This document shows positions 13,601-25,293 of a stretch of 64,000 nt of DNA, piece after piece; position 1 is the stretch's first letter, and each line of letters starts with the position of its first letter. This DNA comes from Polytrichum commune (taxonomy: Eukaryota; Streptophyta; Polytrichopsida; Polytrichales; Polytrichaceae). The stretch spans positions 18,476,001-18,540,000 of the forward strand of contig OX485803.1 of the NCBI GenBank assembly GCA_950295325.1. The letters run 5' to 3'. Under the pieces are notes generated by a model. It was not told the DNA's origin and ran no database searches. It saw only the letters and a program-made list of their open reading frames with translations. The position numbers were made by a program, and so were the translations under genes.

Positions 13601-14328
13601 CAAGTGCCACCACATGGGGAAAAGTCACCAACCACATGATTTACCAACAGGTGAAGAAGCTAGAGCGCATGAAATTTTGCCAATAGGAAAGAATATGAAC
13701 AGTGAATGCTTCCCAAGGGCCTTAAACCCTACCTCATTAAAGGTCAAGAAGGGAAAATTTATGCATAACTTTCGATCCTATGACATGAATTAGAAACTTC
13801 CAGTAGGAGTAGAAGCTCACAGTGTTCAATGCATGACAACTAAACACGCCTGTGACACCGGGAATTACAATACTCCACAAATATCTGAATAACACTAAAA
13901 TCATGTGAAACAAACTGCTGTATGCATCGCCCTAGCCCTAATCCCATAACATTAGATAATAATAAAAACCTGCCCCGCTCTCTCCAAATTTTGCGTAAGT
14001 TCAAATCCTCCACGCAAAGGCAGGTTAAAAGAGCAGGAGATTCTTGTACCGGGTTAAGTTTGTATCAAAAAAAAATTTGAAAAACATCGAATTTTAATCT
14101 CCTTCACCAGCCAGAGAGAGGTAGAGCTTAACCATGATGTACTCTGCTGCTGCGAAACCGACCTAGGTTACCGAGACGACCAATTCTTGAGTGAGCAAGC
14201 CAGGAGTGTGAGCCACGTACTTTTGTGCTGACGCGATATGAAATGTACGCTTGCATCCCCACGCCGAGCTTCACAGGGTCCGTCACGGAGACGGACAAAA
14301 AGGGTGCGTCGGAACCCGCCCCCGCCAT
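10678..14328 (-). CDS. SNX1: sorting nexin 1-like protein (PX-BAR, retromer-associated)
   Basis: Plant SNX1 binds PI3P on endosomes and works in endosomal sorting with retromer. Exons: 14328-14221 (ATG in the context [26 protein letters not shown]); 13396-13261 (PX core: [24 protein letters not shown]); 13146-13007 ([27 protein letters not shown]); 12825-12751; 12416-12257 (VSDAVL...EEAE-type helix, MRLVKRQR); 12145-12012 ([11 protein letters not shown]); 11712-11644 ([17 protein letters not shown]); about 11531-11451; about 11155-11094; about 11042-11009; and about 10910-10678 ([10 protein letters not shown], then stop TGA). The first seven exons have verified compatible phases. Helices from 12825 leftwards form the BAR coiled coil. 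A possible extra mini-exon near 11830 is unresolved. No frameshift is seen. Confidence 0.9.
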
Positions 14329-14607
14329 GGTGGAAAAAAAATACAAAACAAAACGTCCAGAGATTAGTCCCGTCCGTCAGTCAGATTGCCAGTTTGCACA
14401 TCAATGATGTGCATGGGCTGATCGCGTGTGCAATTCTTAGCTCCCAAGAAGATCGAATCAGGTGAGCGATGATTGAGGAAGAAGCGGCTAGAGTGGGAAG
14501 GAGAGTACGTGTACAAGGGTCTCGAGAAGGAGAGACGGGGAGGGAGGGAGGGAAGGGGGTCTTGTTGGCGAAGTCGTGTTTCAGAGACTTGGCTTACGGG
14601 ATTCCAC
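14329..14607. promoter_or_regulatory. upstream region of the sorting nexin gene with a G-quadruplex motif
   Basis: This is the 5' side of the minus-strand SNX1-like gene. At 14533-14559 the plus strand carries four to five G-runs separated by single A residues (GGGGAGGGAGGGAGGG), a classic intramolecular G-quadruplex pattern. It sits about 200 bp upstream of the start codon, so it may lie in the promoter or 5' UTR. No TATA box was assigned. Confidence 0.4.
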
Positions 14608-14753
14608 AGACTTCGGCGAAGGGCTACTCCACCGACACACTCTAAGGTAGTGGACTCCACACGCTAAGCAATAAACGAAAAATCCCGGGGCCCATTTCTA
14701 TTTGAAATAGAGACTTCAACGAAGGGCTTCTCCACCGACACACTCTAAGTTAG

Positions 14754-15163
14754 GGTGAGTTTCCATGTAGGTTGCTTGCTCATTAGATTCTAGATAATAG
14801 TGGGTCGGAAGTTGAGCACAAGCCGCCATCCAACCACATTGTGGCGGTCTGCTAGAATATGAAGGGCTATGGACACGGGCCTCTAGATTTTCATGCGCGC
14901 ACCAAAGAATATTTAATTCATAAGTGTTGGTCACCGAAGGATTAAGACTGGTTGTAGACTCCAAATAATCAATGTTGGTTTAAAACTCCATCCTTAGTAA
15001 CCAGGAGGAGGAGGTTAGTAGGTGGGCCCAGATTTGAGAAGATGAAAAGTAGCTAGTTGGCATGTATGAACACTACCCCAGCAAATTCCCTTTATATTAA
15101 GTAGGTTTGTCCTTATTCACACTAGAACTTGGTGGGCAAGTGGCGTACATGGAAACTCACCTG
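14754..15163. mobile_element. MITE-like element with 16-bp perfect TIRs
   Basis: GGTGAGTTTCCATGTA at the left end is matched exactly by its complement TACATGGAAACTCACC at the right end. Similarity continues imperfectly for about 25 bp more (GCTTGCTCA against ACTTGCCCA). The 410-bp element has no ORF. It interrupts the local repeat between CTCTAAG and GTAGTGG, as shown by the uninterrupted copy at 14636-14660. The target duplication is unclear, so the superfamily is not assigned. Confidence 0.7.
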
Positions 15164-15285
15164 TAGTGGACTCTACACACTAAACAATCAAAATAAAAAT
15201 AAATAAAAAACCAGGGCCAATTTCTATTTGAAATAGAGACTTCAACGAAGGGCTCCACCACTGACACATTCTAAGTATATAACAT

Positions 15286-15424
15286 TATTCATATCCATAG
15301 CAGTGTTCCGTGGGATTCAAAGTATTCTATAGAATATTCTTCACATTCATACTGAATGTGAGGAATATTCTACATAATAATGTCAGTCCCACAGATTATT
15401 GTTATGGATTTGTATAATGTTATG
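15286..15424. repeat. foldback (hairpin) element, ~140 bp
   Basis: Two arms of about 69 bp are inverted copies of each other: ATAACATTATTCATATCCATA at the left end and its approximate complement at the right. They meet at TTCACATTCA/TGAATGTGAG around a three-base centre. The structure is a near-complete palindrome typical of foldback MITEs. It interrupts another copy of the local repeat at the equivalent CTAAG/GTAGTGG position. Confidence 0.75.
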
Positions 15425-15480
15425 TAAGTGGAATCCACACCCTAAGAAGTAATTTGAACCCATTTTCTATTTGAAAAATG

Positions 15481-16390
15481 TGAGTCCCTCCACCTAGGAC
15501 ATTCTTGGAAATAAGGCCCTTAAGGCGGGCATTACATTATACAACAGGTAATCGCAATGCGATATTCTCAGCGTTTCAGTCTAAATTTAGGTCTTATGGG
15601 AAGCTAGTTAATTGTTTGTTGCCGATTTCATCCTCAAGTCCACCTCCAATCAATGATTTTTTTTGTTAAAGAATTGGGCATATTCATTGGCTCTTGACCC
15701 AACCATTGCCTATCTTTTGAGGCACTTTACGTGTGGTTGAGGTAGACCTAGCTGGTGATGTGGAATGATTTTTAATATGGCAGGTGCGACAAGAGGTCCT
15801 TATAACATATACATATGTGGTTATGCAAAAAAAATTGTGACACGTGTATGTGGCTATGTTTTCGCAATGTGGAACTAGAATGTGGCCCCCACTGTCTAAG
15901 TTGTTGATGTAAATGTGGCTAACACATTGCAAAGAACATAAAGTTTTTGGCTAAATGTGAGAAATATTATTCTACGGGGGAATTGAACCCCAATCTTATG
16001 ACCCTGCCCTCTACAGCGTGGAATGCCAACAAAACCAAACATTAGCACAACCCATCCGCGACCCTAACAAAATTAATATTTAAGCAACTAACATGGATTG
16101 ACATTGTCATCAAATAGATCCATCCAAATATAACCAATACACCTTACACAAATAGTCATGAAGGACCTCTATCATGCCACACTTGGTTCAAAATTTGACA
16201 CTAGACTCTTGAGGTAGAAATTCATGCCTTCCCTCATCATGTTCTGAAAATTGAGTGCAAGTTCAGTACATTAGGTGCTTATGCTAGAACTAGACTTGCG
16301 CTAGTTCTTCATTTTTCCAAGCCACTAATTAGTTGTTGCTAATAGCTACTTCTAACACATGCATACAACCACTACCACTACATTTAAAAC
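15481..16390. other. intergenic spacer
   Basis: I find no supported gene, RNA or repeat here. Short ORFs on both strands show no family resemblance. The DNA is moderately AT-rich up to the TA target site of the Tigger-like element. Confidence 0.5.
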
Positions 16391-16392
16391 TA

Positions 16393-18839
16393 CAGTCCAC
16401 CCTCTATAAGTGTTAACAATTGGGAGTGGTAATATTGTTAACACTTATAGAGTGTTAACACTTATAGAAATATAGAGTTTAACAAATCAAAACATAACAC
16501 GTATAAATGTAACACAAGTAAAATATTGTTATAATACCAAATGAAGTTCCAAAATACAATTGAGGAGTCTCACTCCTCCATTTCCACTCCTCTAGGATGG
16601 AAGAAGGCATCTATAGAGGTCTGCTGGAGCTGATTCACATGTAGGTGATCAATCTCTTTCTCAAACTTTTCTAATTTCTTGACCAATTGCATAACATCAG
16701 TAGACCTCTGCTCAAGATAATGACGTAAAGTTTGAAGAGAAGACTGCACATCCTTGTAACACACAGGGGCTTTAGGTTCAGATGCAAGAGTTTCAGTGTC
16801 ATCCTCCTCCTCAACAAAGGAATCTGGGTTGAACATCTCCATCAATTCCTCATTGGATGGTTGGTAAGGATTATTCAAGTCAAATTCAGCTTCGTAGTTG
16901 ATGAATTCCTCTACAGTCATATTAAGTGAGATCTCTGAGCTTGCTTGACATACCACACTAAGCCGTTCCAAAAGTGTGGTGATTTCTTGCACTTCTTTTT
17001 TGTGAACCTCCTGTAATGCTTGATTGGTGGTTAGAATAGATAGTACTCCAGTGTAATTCCAACAATTATGAATGGTCTCAGAACTAACCCCATGTCGCCA
17101 AGAATGAAGAAGCATGACTACTGCTTGATACACATCAAACTCTGGATTCTGAGCAGACATCAAACAATTGATCTTGTGCTCAATCATTCGCTTGCGATAT
17201 TGGGCTTTGAATGAGGCTATTATTCCTGCATCCATGGGCTGAAATCTGCTAGTGGTGTTGGGTGGTAGAAACTCCAATTGAGTGATACGCAACCTTGATC
17301 CTATGGTAGGAGTTTGGTGTCTTGAGAAGTTATCAACAAGAAGCAAAACCTTCTGCTTGCCCAATGCAACCATTCTTGCCTCAAAATCTAGCATAAACCT
17401 TTCAAATAATTTTGTTGTCATCCAAGCCTTCTTGTTGGCTGCCCACAAAATGCCAAGGTTCTGAGGATTCACAATATTTCTTTGAGAGAAGGCTCTAGGC
17501 TTCACAAACTTGTTAATAACAAAAGGAGGCAGCTTAATGCTACCATCAGCATTACTGGTGAATGCAATTGTGAGCCTCTTTTTTTGTTTTTTTCTACCAG
17601 ATAGGCGATGTGTGGCTAGTGTACGGTTTGGCTCTAATCGATAGAACAACCCAGTCTCATCCATATTAAAAAATATCAGAGACTTGGTACCTTGAACATA
17701 TGAGTTTGATATGCTCCATGCGTTGTAAGGCCTCTGGAGAGTTGTCTGCTGAACTTGCTTCTCCATGTCGAGTGTAGCCTTTAATCTTGAACCTCCGCTT
17801 GAAACCCTCCAACCACCCATTAGAAAACTGTAGCTCCTTTTGAGATGGATCCTTCTCGCTCATGTTGTAGAATTTCTTTGCAGCTGCTATCAAAAGATCA
17901 TCTGTTATGGTAGCACCATGTTCCTGCATCAGTGTAAACCAAGAGAATGTAGCATTCTCAACCTGAGGGCAGTAAACATTTCTGACTCTCTTAATAGTTG
18001 GAGGTGCTTCAACGTCTAAGTCCAGCAAATCTTTTCTCTTGAGTAACCTGGAAATGGACATTTCAGATGAAGAGGCTTGGAATTTAGCATTTGCCCACAA
18101 TGTTAGAGCTCTGTTGCTAATACGTTGCCCTGACTCAACGTGACTCTTCCGATACAACAAATTTTTTTTCTTCTGAGCCAAATTGAACTCTGAAGCCTTC
18201 CCCATCTCTACTGTCCTAGATTAAATTGAAAGACATATGCAAACTGACTCTAAATCACAAGGACACAAACCCTATCCACAAAAAATAATACAGCACCCTC
18301 AAAATTAAACAGACAAAACTCGCCGCCGCTGCCGCAAGAGACTTGGAAGGCAGATTTCGGCCAACTATAACTCACTTGTTAGAAGTCGAAATTCGACAAA
18401 ACTACTACCATTGGAATCGTTTCCTCAATAGCTTTCTAATGGCATGTGATTCGCCCTACAAGTCTGAAATTTGAAAACAACATTCTTAGAAATTCGAACG
18501 CTGGTAGACTGGCTCAACCTGCTAGGATAAACTGAGTTGACGAGGGAGGGACTTGCAGTCAATATCCTAAACCCTAATAATTTCTAAATGGGGGGTGTGT
18601 TACAGTATGTTACAGTATATTACATGTGCTATGTTACAATATATTGTATTGTATGGTATTATATAGTATAATAATAATTTAACAGATATAGAGGGCAAAA
18701 TTAGAAAGAGGGGAGTAGCCAATCATTTAACACTTCACACTTAACGTTATTGTAGTCTCCCCAAGTAGGGAGTAGAAAAAATGTTAACACTTATGGAATT
18801 TTAACACTTATAGAGGTAACACTTATAGAGGGTGGACTG
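16393..18839 (-). mobile_element. pogo/Tigger-like DNA transposon, full length
   Basis: Terminal inverted repeats of about 24 bp begin CAGTCCACCCTCTATAAGTG at both ends. TA target duplications flank them at 16391-16392 and 18840-18841. The 2447-bp element holds a minus-strand transposase with CENP-B-like DNA-binding and DDE domains. The motif TTAACACTTATAG, taken from the inner part of the TIR, recurs as direct and inverted copies just inside both ends (16437-16480 and 18783-18835). It looks like an array of transposase-binding sites. CAGT ends with TA duplication are typical of the pogo/Tigger branch of Tc1/mariner. Confidence 0.93.
16570..18205 (-). pseudogene. Tigger-like transposase (CENP-B HTH + DDE), one frameshift
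   Basis: The N-terminal frame (18205 to about 17676) encodes two helix-turn-helix modules; ATITDDLLIAAAKKFYNM and FSNGWLEGFKRRFKIKGY are the CENP-B-type second half. The C-terminal frame (about 17820-16570) encodes the DDE nuclease: FNMDETGLFYRL (first Asp), LLLVDNFSRHQTP (second Asp) and RFQPMDAGIIASFKAQYRKRM (third acidic residue). The two frames overlap. They are connected by one surplus T in a run of six at about 17672-17677, immediately before the first catalytic motif. A run of five would keep one frame of about 540 codons. A homopolymer slip or a sequencing error are both possible. Confidence 0.9.
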
Positions 18840-18841
18840 TA

Positions 18842-20078
18842 TTTATAGCAACATACATTACAACGCATCTACTCTTTCCCTCCATGGAGAACCCTCTTAG
18901 CTTTCCAATCTAGTATCGCTACTTCCGGACCACCAAGTCTAGATGGGTTGTAAGCTAGTTTCTTAATATGCTCTTCAAAATCGATAAGGAGGTGAATATT
19001 CTCTCCTCTTCTACACTACCTAAGACTTGGATGTGAGCAATCTTAGGAACTTTTATGAACTCCGAGAGCTATATTGAAGACCAAGTGGTCTTTTTCACAA
19101 TTATAACAAAATAACCAATCTTTCTCAATTACTGTAGATGTGTCATCCGCCAAGGATCTATGAGTTTTGAACTTTTCTAATGGGAAGCGAGTGCTAGATC
19201 AATGTACAATCGTTATAGATCACTTTGACAAATCTATACTACAAAGATTAAATCTACAATATAGCATGTTGGGCATTGTGCAAACTTAATGAAAGAATTC
19301 ATAGGGTGTAGAATAGGCATCAAGCACTGTAGAGTTAGCATATCTTGCCAATCTAGGAGTATAAAAAGGTTTTTCTTTGCTAATTACTCCTTTGGGGTGT
19401 CCACTACCGTCTTTGTCACCAACGGTTTATACTCCTCAAGCATCCTCTTTGTAGGCCAAGCATGGATATCCACCAGGTCTTAACATTCCTAAGGATCTTA
19501 TTATCTTTGGATTCCAAACAAGCTACAAGTTTTTAGAACTTGAGGGTCCATTTAAGGAAAGAGCTGAAGTAAGAATACAGTGCTGCCAAAAGATTACTTC
19601 AATGTATTTACTTCAAAGAGTTTATTCATGTATGTTTTACCAACTGCTACCCCAAAACCTAGTCTCTTGGCAATCTTCCTCCCTTGGTGATTCCACAAAT
19701 TGTCACTTTTGGCCACTAAGAATACCAACTTGCCACAAATCTTAGAACACACCTTGCAAATCACTTTAGGTGCTTCCTTGTCCTTGTAGATAGGCTCTAC
19801 CCAAGAAAAAATAAACAACCAAAAGAGTTGACATTGTCAATTTTTATCATAAATTATTTTTTGGGGGGATATTTTCACCAATAGGGGTTGTTGGTCGCTC
19901 ACCACCCTCAAGATTTGTGGATGGAATAACAATATCAATGGGAGGCATTTGGCTTGTGCTAGCATTGTTCAAATTTGGTTTAGAAAAGAATGGACAAAAT
20001 TTTAACCCCTTACAAAGGGGGGAGGGGACAAAGGCAAAGCCATAGCTACGGGTACATTAATCGCCAAGAGAAGGTACA
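18842..20078. other. intergenic spacer with a BED-finger fragment
   Basis: The spacer is mostly featureless. At 19818-19594 (minus) a 74-codon frame reads WVEPIYKDKEAPKVICKVC...NLWNHQGR, a C2-H pattern resembling the BED finger of plant hAT proteins. It is isolated, without an adjoining transposase, and is probably a relic. Confidence 0.45.
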
Positions 20079-20439
20079 TACAGTTATGAACAAAACTGAG
20101 TATGTTGTAAACAAACTCAACTTCTGCTCTCAGTGTTAGCCAATTCAAATTGAAAAAACAAAGTGATGAATGATCAAAGCAAAAGTCCATGTAATCAATT
20201 GCATATATGTGAAACCAAAAAGTGAAAAGGGTTTAGGGCTTCTAAAATAAGAAAGGTTGAAGTGGTTAGGGTTTTAGTACTCGCTATTGTTTGCAGCCAC
20301 CCTTCCAACATCAACATTTATGTGTGCATTGCGTAGTTAAGAACATCGTTAGATTTTTTGTGCATTGTGTAGCCTGGGTTCCATAGTATGTGAGATGCGA
20401 TTTGTAGAATCGTTTGTAGCCGTATGCCTTCATTGTCTC

Positions 20440-21325
20440 AAGAATAGAAGCACCAAACTTTGGTGCAACTTAGAAGCAATGTTCCTACTCGCAAAGTTGT
20501 CACTTTAGTGGGCATGAGCCAATCTTCTGTAGTATGTACGGGATGAGATTGAGAGACAAAGACGAAGACGTCCAAAGTTTCTTGCAGACGGAGAGGAGGC
20601 GGTGTGTCACTCTTGTTACTCAAGGTCGACTTGGAACTGCATCTGCAACAACAAAACAACTTCAATCTAAAACATGTAAATTGTTGTTTGACATCACTAT
20701 GAGGTGTGTTTTGAGAGAGGTTGGATGGTGTGCACAAGTGCATCAAACGAAGTCGTTTCTGAGTTGTAAACATGTTCTCGCACGCCTGAGGTTTGCTCAA
20801 AGGTATGAGGGTTGTACTATTTTGTAACGAGACAAAGATAAATACATTTAACTCAGATGGTAGGTCATGATGTTAGATTGGAGATGGAGAACGTGTTAGA
20901 CCTCAACATGTTCATGAAACCGTGAAGCATGGTGGTGGGTCGGTGACGATTTGGGGATGCATGACGGCTTTTGGGCCAGAAGCATGTACAAAATTAAAGG
21001 TAAGATGTACAACTTTATTTTAGAAAATTTCTTGTGGTCCACTATACATAATTACAATATGGATCCGAGTAGGTTGGTCATTTAATAGGATAATGATCCC
21101 AAGCACACGAGCAAAATCGTGCCAGAATGGTTGGCATCACAACCATTTCAATACCTTCAATGGCTTGCACAATTTCCGGATTTGAATCCCATTGAACATT
21201 TTTGGGCACTTCTCAAATGACACTTGAACGAATTTAACTCACCTCCAAGAGGTCTCCAAGAATTGTGGGAGCGTGTGTGTGTTCAATGTATCCCAATTTC
21301 AGTGAACATGATTGCATGGTGCTTT
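20440..21325 (+). pseudogene. Tc1-like transposase, main fragment
   Basis: The helix-turn-helix region is visible in frame at 20600-20830 (TQGRLGTASATTKQLQ, VLREVGWCAQV, LARLRFAQRYEG). The DDE domain follows after a frame change: KHGGGSVTIWGCMTAFGP, QDNDPKHTS-like DNDPKHTSKIVPEWL and QFPDLNPIEHFWALLK. The expected first catalytic Asp (SDETK context near 20826) reads Asn. Several in-frame stops (TAA TAG before DNDPKHTS; TGA after FWALLK) and frameshifts make it non-functional. The frame is cut at 21325 by the retroelement. Confidence 0.9.
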
Positions 21326-21660
21326 GTCACGGTATGCGGCGTCAGCGGCCGCACCTTATCCGTTGGGCTTTATCCATTTAGAGTTGGATGGATGAACCTT
21401 AGTTTTGGAAAGTGATGCTCCTAAGTGAGGAGCCTCCTCTTTGACTTGGCATTCTTACCAAGTCAAGTCTTGTGAGTGAGTGTGTGGAGAGAGCTTGTAT
21501 GAGGTATAGATTGCATGTTTTTGCAATAAATATTGAGTTATTCTCCCCTCTCTTGCACTCTTGGATTCTCCCGTGGTGGAGTGAGAGATAGCTTGACTAA
21601 TTGTGTGCATTTGAAGAGAGATTTAGAGCTATTATGAGTGTTCTACTCTCTTCCTTCTCA
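21326..21660 (+). repeat. 5' LTR remnant (segment A1)
   Basis: This matches 31171-31495 from TGTCAC(G/A)GTATGCGGC to CTCTTCCTTCTCA, with small indels. It lacks the first ~106 bp of the full LTR. It contains AATAAA near 21527, a possible polyadenylation signal. It ends in CA and is followed by CTTGGCAAAAATGCC; the TGG two bases in could start a tRNA primer-binding site, but I could not match a specific tRNA. Confidence 0.8.
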
Positions 21661-23514
21661 CTTGGCAAAAATGCCTCATTTTTTATGTTTTTTTCTTCAT
21701 TCTTGATATTTAACGCGCTAGGGAGGGCGTGAAAACAAGAAGCGATGAAGTTCCGGAGTTTTGGAGCGGAGAAAGCCGCAGATTGTTGAAGCAACAAGAA
21801 GAAAGACGTGTATTTGTGAAGTTTAGACATCACTTTGAATTGTGGTGAGAAATCTTGAATTCTCCACGGAATTTAGTGTCATTTGTTCGCTTGCAAGCTT
21901 GAATTCACATTATTGAGCTTATCAACAACACTTTTGATTTTGATTCAAGTGTGATTTCATTCAAAATAATAAACAAAAATAAAAAAGGAAAGAGGAGGCA
22001 GTGGAGCTTCTCTTGGAGCTCTTGGTTTCTCAGCTGCGGTGGCCGTTGGCGGCACGCGGCTCCCCCCTCCTCCTCCAGGTACCTCCCCTCCTGGTACCTT
22101 CCTCTCCCCCCTCACCTTCCTCCCACCTTCCCCCTACGCCTAAGCCCCTTTCCACCTCAGCCTACCCCTCCCCCCCCCACCTAAGCCTACATTTCCCCCC
22201 ACCCCTCTCTGCTGCAGCCTTTTTATTTTTATTTTTTTTGCTCTAAAAATATTTTTAAATTAAACAATAATTAGTTTATTGTGTTTGTTATTGTATTTTT
22301 CAATAAAATAACAATAACAAAAAAAATACAATAAACTAAGGTATCGAGAGGTCAAGAAAAAAGAAAATGACATTCTTGGACTTATGAATAACACACTTCG
22401 GCGCCAAGGTTGAGGGCATCTTTTCGAGTTTCTTGGCGATTCGGTTGTGTATACATTTGATACCAAAATCATTTTGTTGGGAGAGGTGGAACATTGCGGG
22501 AGAGGTTCGCGGGAGCATCCGGCAACACGCGGAGGGCGTGGGAGCACAGCGAATTTGCGGTTAGCTTCATTTTCACCCACAACAACTTGATAGAGGTACT
22601 TGGCATAAGTGGGGATTTTTCATTTCTTGTTGTTTAGAAGTAAAATAAGGGCATTGGAATTTATTTGGGGACGGGTGTAGGATTTATTTTGGGATAGGTT
22701 AATTGGGTTGTTGTTGGGATTTATTTGGGGATATGTTTATTAAATTATTGAGGGAATTGCCGAGGGGTGGGGCAAATTGGCACATGGAATTACCATTCGA
22801 CTTAACAAGATCATTGTTAAGGGCAAATTGTGTTTAGAAACACAAATTCCCGGAACTTCGGGGAGGAGAGGATTTTATGTTGTAGCACTGGATGAACGAT
22901 GTGCCTATGCAATTTTTTTTTTAAGCAACAGGGGCTCTTCATTTTGACCACCAACCGCAGACGGGTGCCGGTTCGTCGCGGTCGCGGTTGCTTTCAATTT
23001 TTGTTTAAGTGTTGTTTTGGGGAAGAGGATCCAGTGCTGTTATTACATTGTTTATTGTATTTTGTTGTGGTACCTTCCCCCGTGGCGGGCTATTGTGTTG
23101 GAGTCTTCCAACATTGCCCCATTTTGTGTTGTCGTAGTTTGTGATAGGATATTGTGAGGGTGAGGTCGGACTAATCACCGACGAGACCCTTGTGTGTCCA
23201 CCAAGTGGGCGGTGCTTGTATTCCCTTATGGTGAGGCTGGATTGATGACCAGCAGACCATAAGATTTGGTGGTGGTTGCAGGTGCAGGTTGCCTTTACCC
23301 TAATACCACATTAGTTTAGGTTCTCGGCTCTAGTGACCAAATCCATTGCGGGTTTATGGTTACAATTCGGAGCCAACATTATCGTTCTCCGTCTCCGGCA
23401 TCATCGCAAGGTCGATCTTCGGACTTTATGGACAGTGAACCCGTGGTAGCACCCGACGAGGTTTTCTAGCCTACTTCGGCGTGGGGGACTGCCACTCGGT
23501 CTCACGTCCTTTGG
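21661..23514 (+). other. retroelement 5' leader
   Basis: About 1.85 kb separates the LTR remnant from gag. The stretch includes a C-rich, repeat-like zone at 22070-22215 and AT-rich zones near 22230-22340. Two matched hairpins lie at 23157-23190 and 23227-23261, and short ORFs show no family resemblance. The hairpins may be RNA packaging or dimerisation signals (inference). Confidence 0.5.
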
Positions 23515-25293
23515 GTGGGATCATTTGACGAGATGGAGGATGGGACACGAGACGGCACCCGGGACCGATTTTCTAGTCGAGCGGGGAGTATTTCCCTGCA
23601 AGATTGGAAAATTTGGTTCAGAACATGGATGAGGAAGAATCGTCAACGCAATACCAACTTCAACGATTGGTATGTGTTCAAGCTTCTGCCACAGCATTTG
23701 GAGCACGAAGCTCTCCATACCTATGAACAATGGAGGGATGCTCATTGGATAGAGTTGCGCCATGTGGATCGGTACTGGGAGACTCGGATTGACTTGGTGT
23801 CCGCATTAAAGGAAGGCCCAACTTCCAGTCTGATGGCCGTTCCTGAGGTTAAGTCAGAGGTACCAGAGGGAGGTTATGTGGTGGATGTGGAGGGAGCTCA
23901 TTCTGGTGAGCCGAGGGCTAAGGATCCTGCTCCCGCCGCGGCGAGTACTTCGAGCCCCATTCTTCCACTGTCACGTTATGCCCAGGCTACCCAGGCGGCA
24001 TTAGCTTCTTTAGGAGCTCCGTCGGATTTTGATCCTCTGCAGGAATTCCAAATCCATTTGGAGGAGGAATATAGAGGCTTCCGCCGCGATCAAATACAAC
24101 ATATCCATGACTTTCGACTGGAAAAAAATGACACACCTCGTACCATGTACCCGAGGTTGGCGAGGTTTTCCAGAGAATCTGGAGGTGTTTTCGTCGAGAG
24201 CGAGTTGGTAAAGGTGTTTTTGTCAAATATTGACAAATGCCTCATTGACTTAGCTTTGCCCAGGATCATCATGGATCATGATGGCCGAGCGACACTTGCG
24301 GAAGCTTTCGCCATTGTTGAGCAGTGTGATCGTGCATTGTGTCAACACAACGCCACTAACTTGGTGTCCATACTAGTGGATTCTAGCAAATTCCGGAAGG
24401 TTCCGGTTGCGGCTGCGGGGTTGGCGGATGCAGAGGTGGAAAATACCTTGCATTGTTGGTTTTGTGGGCAGGCTGGCCATGCTAAAAATGAATGTCCTTT
24501 GAAGCAAAGGAAAGCCCAGACCGTTACTATTTCGAAGCGGAAACCATATGTTCCCGTTAAGGGCTCGGCAAAGGGGGCAGGTAATCAGTTACCCAAATAG
24601 TTGAAGTGTTCCCATTGTGGGCGGAACAATCACGCGGTGGAGAACTGCTTCGCTTTCCATCCAGAAAAATGTTCTTCTTCTGAACGGGAAAAAACGTTGG
24701 AGGCGAAGATTGGTGTCTTAGAGGAGAGGTTCAAAACTTTGGCGTGATCCAACCAAATTTTGGACTCACCCTCTACGTCTGGCACTAAGGCTAGGTCATC
24801 CACATCAGAGTATTTCATGTTCGGAGCTTCAGGACAGGTGGTGAGTTCCGCGGCGGTGACTCGTGCTCAAACTGTGTCATGAGGCACACCTCCGACCACA
24901 GGGGAGTCTGTGGACAACTTACGTGCTCGGGACAATGCTCCCGCGGATCAGATTGGCCAGGTACGTCTGCCATTGCCTTTTGGATTGGCTGATGCTGCCC
25001 AATCTATTAGTGCTCGTCATTCGAGCTTGGAGGCTTCGAATCCAACGACCGATGTGGTGCACACTTTGGCATCCAAAGTGTTGCACACCCCTTTATTCAC
25101 AACGATGGAGTGGTCATCATTTGATGTCCAACCCACTAAGATTTTTCATCTAGCAGGTAGGATTTTGGAGGGCAAGGCATCCCCGCTTCTTTCACTGTGG
25201 CTTGAGCCACTGCGGACCTTCGTACCACGGAAAATTCGGAGGAAGCGGCCAAACGGTGAGCGAGGCTTGCGACTTCATTATAATATCCTCTAA
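23515..25293 (+). pseudogene. retroelement gag with two CCHC zinc knuckles
   Basis: Gag packages the element RNA. An open frame of 361 codons (23515-24600) holds a Ty3/gypsy gag core (LQEFQIHLEEEYRGF, TMYPRLARFSRESGG) and a zinc knuckle CWFCGQAGHAKNEC. The same frame goes on past TAG (24598-24600) to a second knuckle, CSHCGRNNHAVENC, and past TGA at 24745-24747 and 24880-24882 up to 25293. The two TGA stops stand where Arg (CGA) fits and the TAG where Gln (CAG) fits. The true start may be upstream, since the first residues shown begin at a GTG/TTG-type codon. Confidence 0.85.

Larger units (their letters stand above)
14608..15480. repeat. cluster of related ~110-bp repeats
   Basis: At least three copies share the blocks GACTTC..CGAAGGGCT, CTCCACCGACACACTCTAAG, GTAGTGGACTCCACACGCTAAG and CCCATTTCTATTTGAAATAG. 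They start near 14608, 14708 and 15169, with a degraded portion at 15428-15500. Two further elements (14754-15163 and 15286-15424) sit within this array. Confidence 0.7.

Noticed and set aside
21951-22246. Proline-rich ORFs in the retroelement leader
   Set aside because: They follow a C-rich low-complexity tract open in two frames; no domain is seen.
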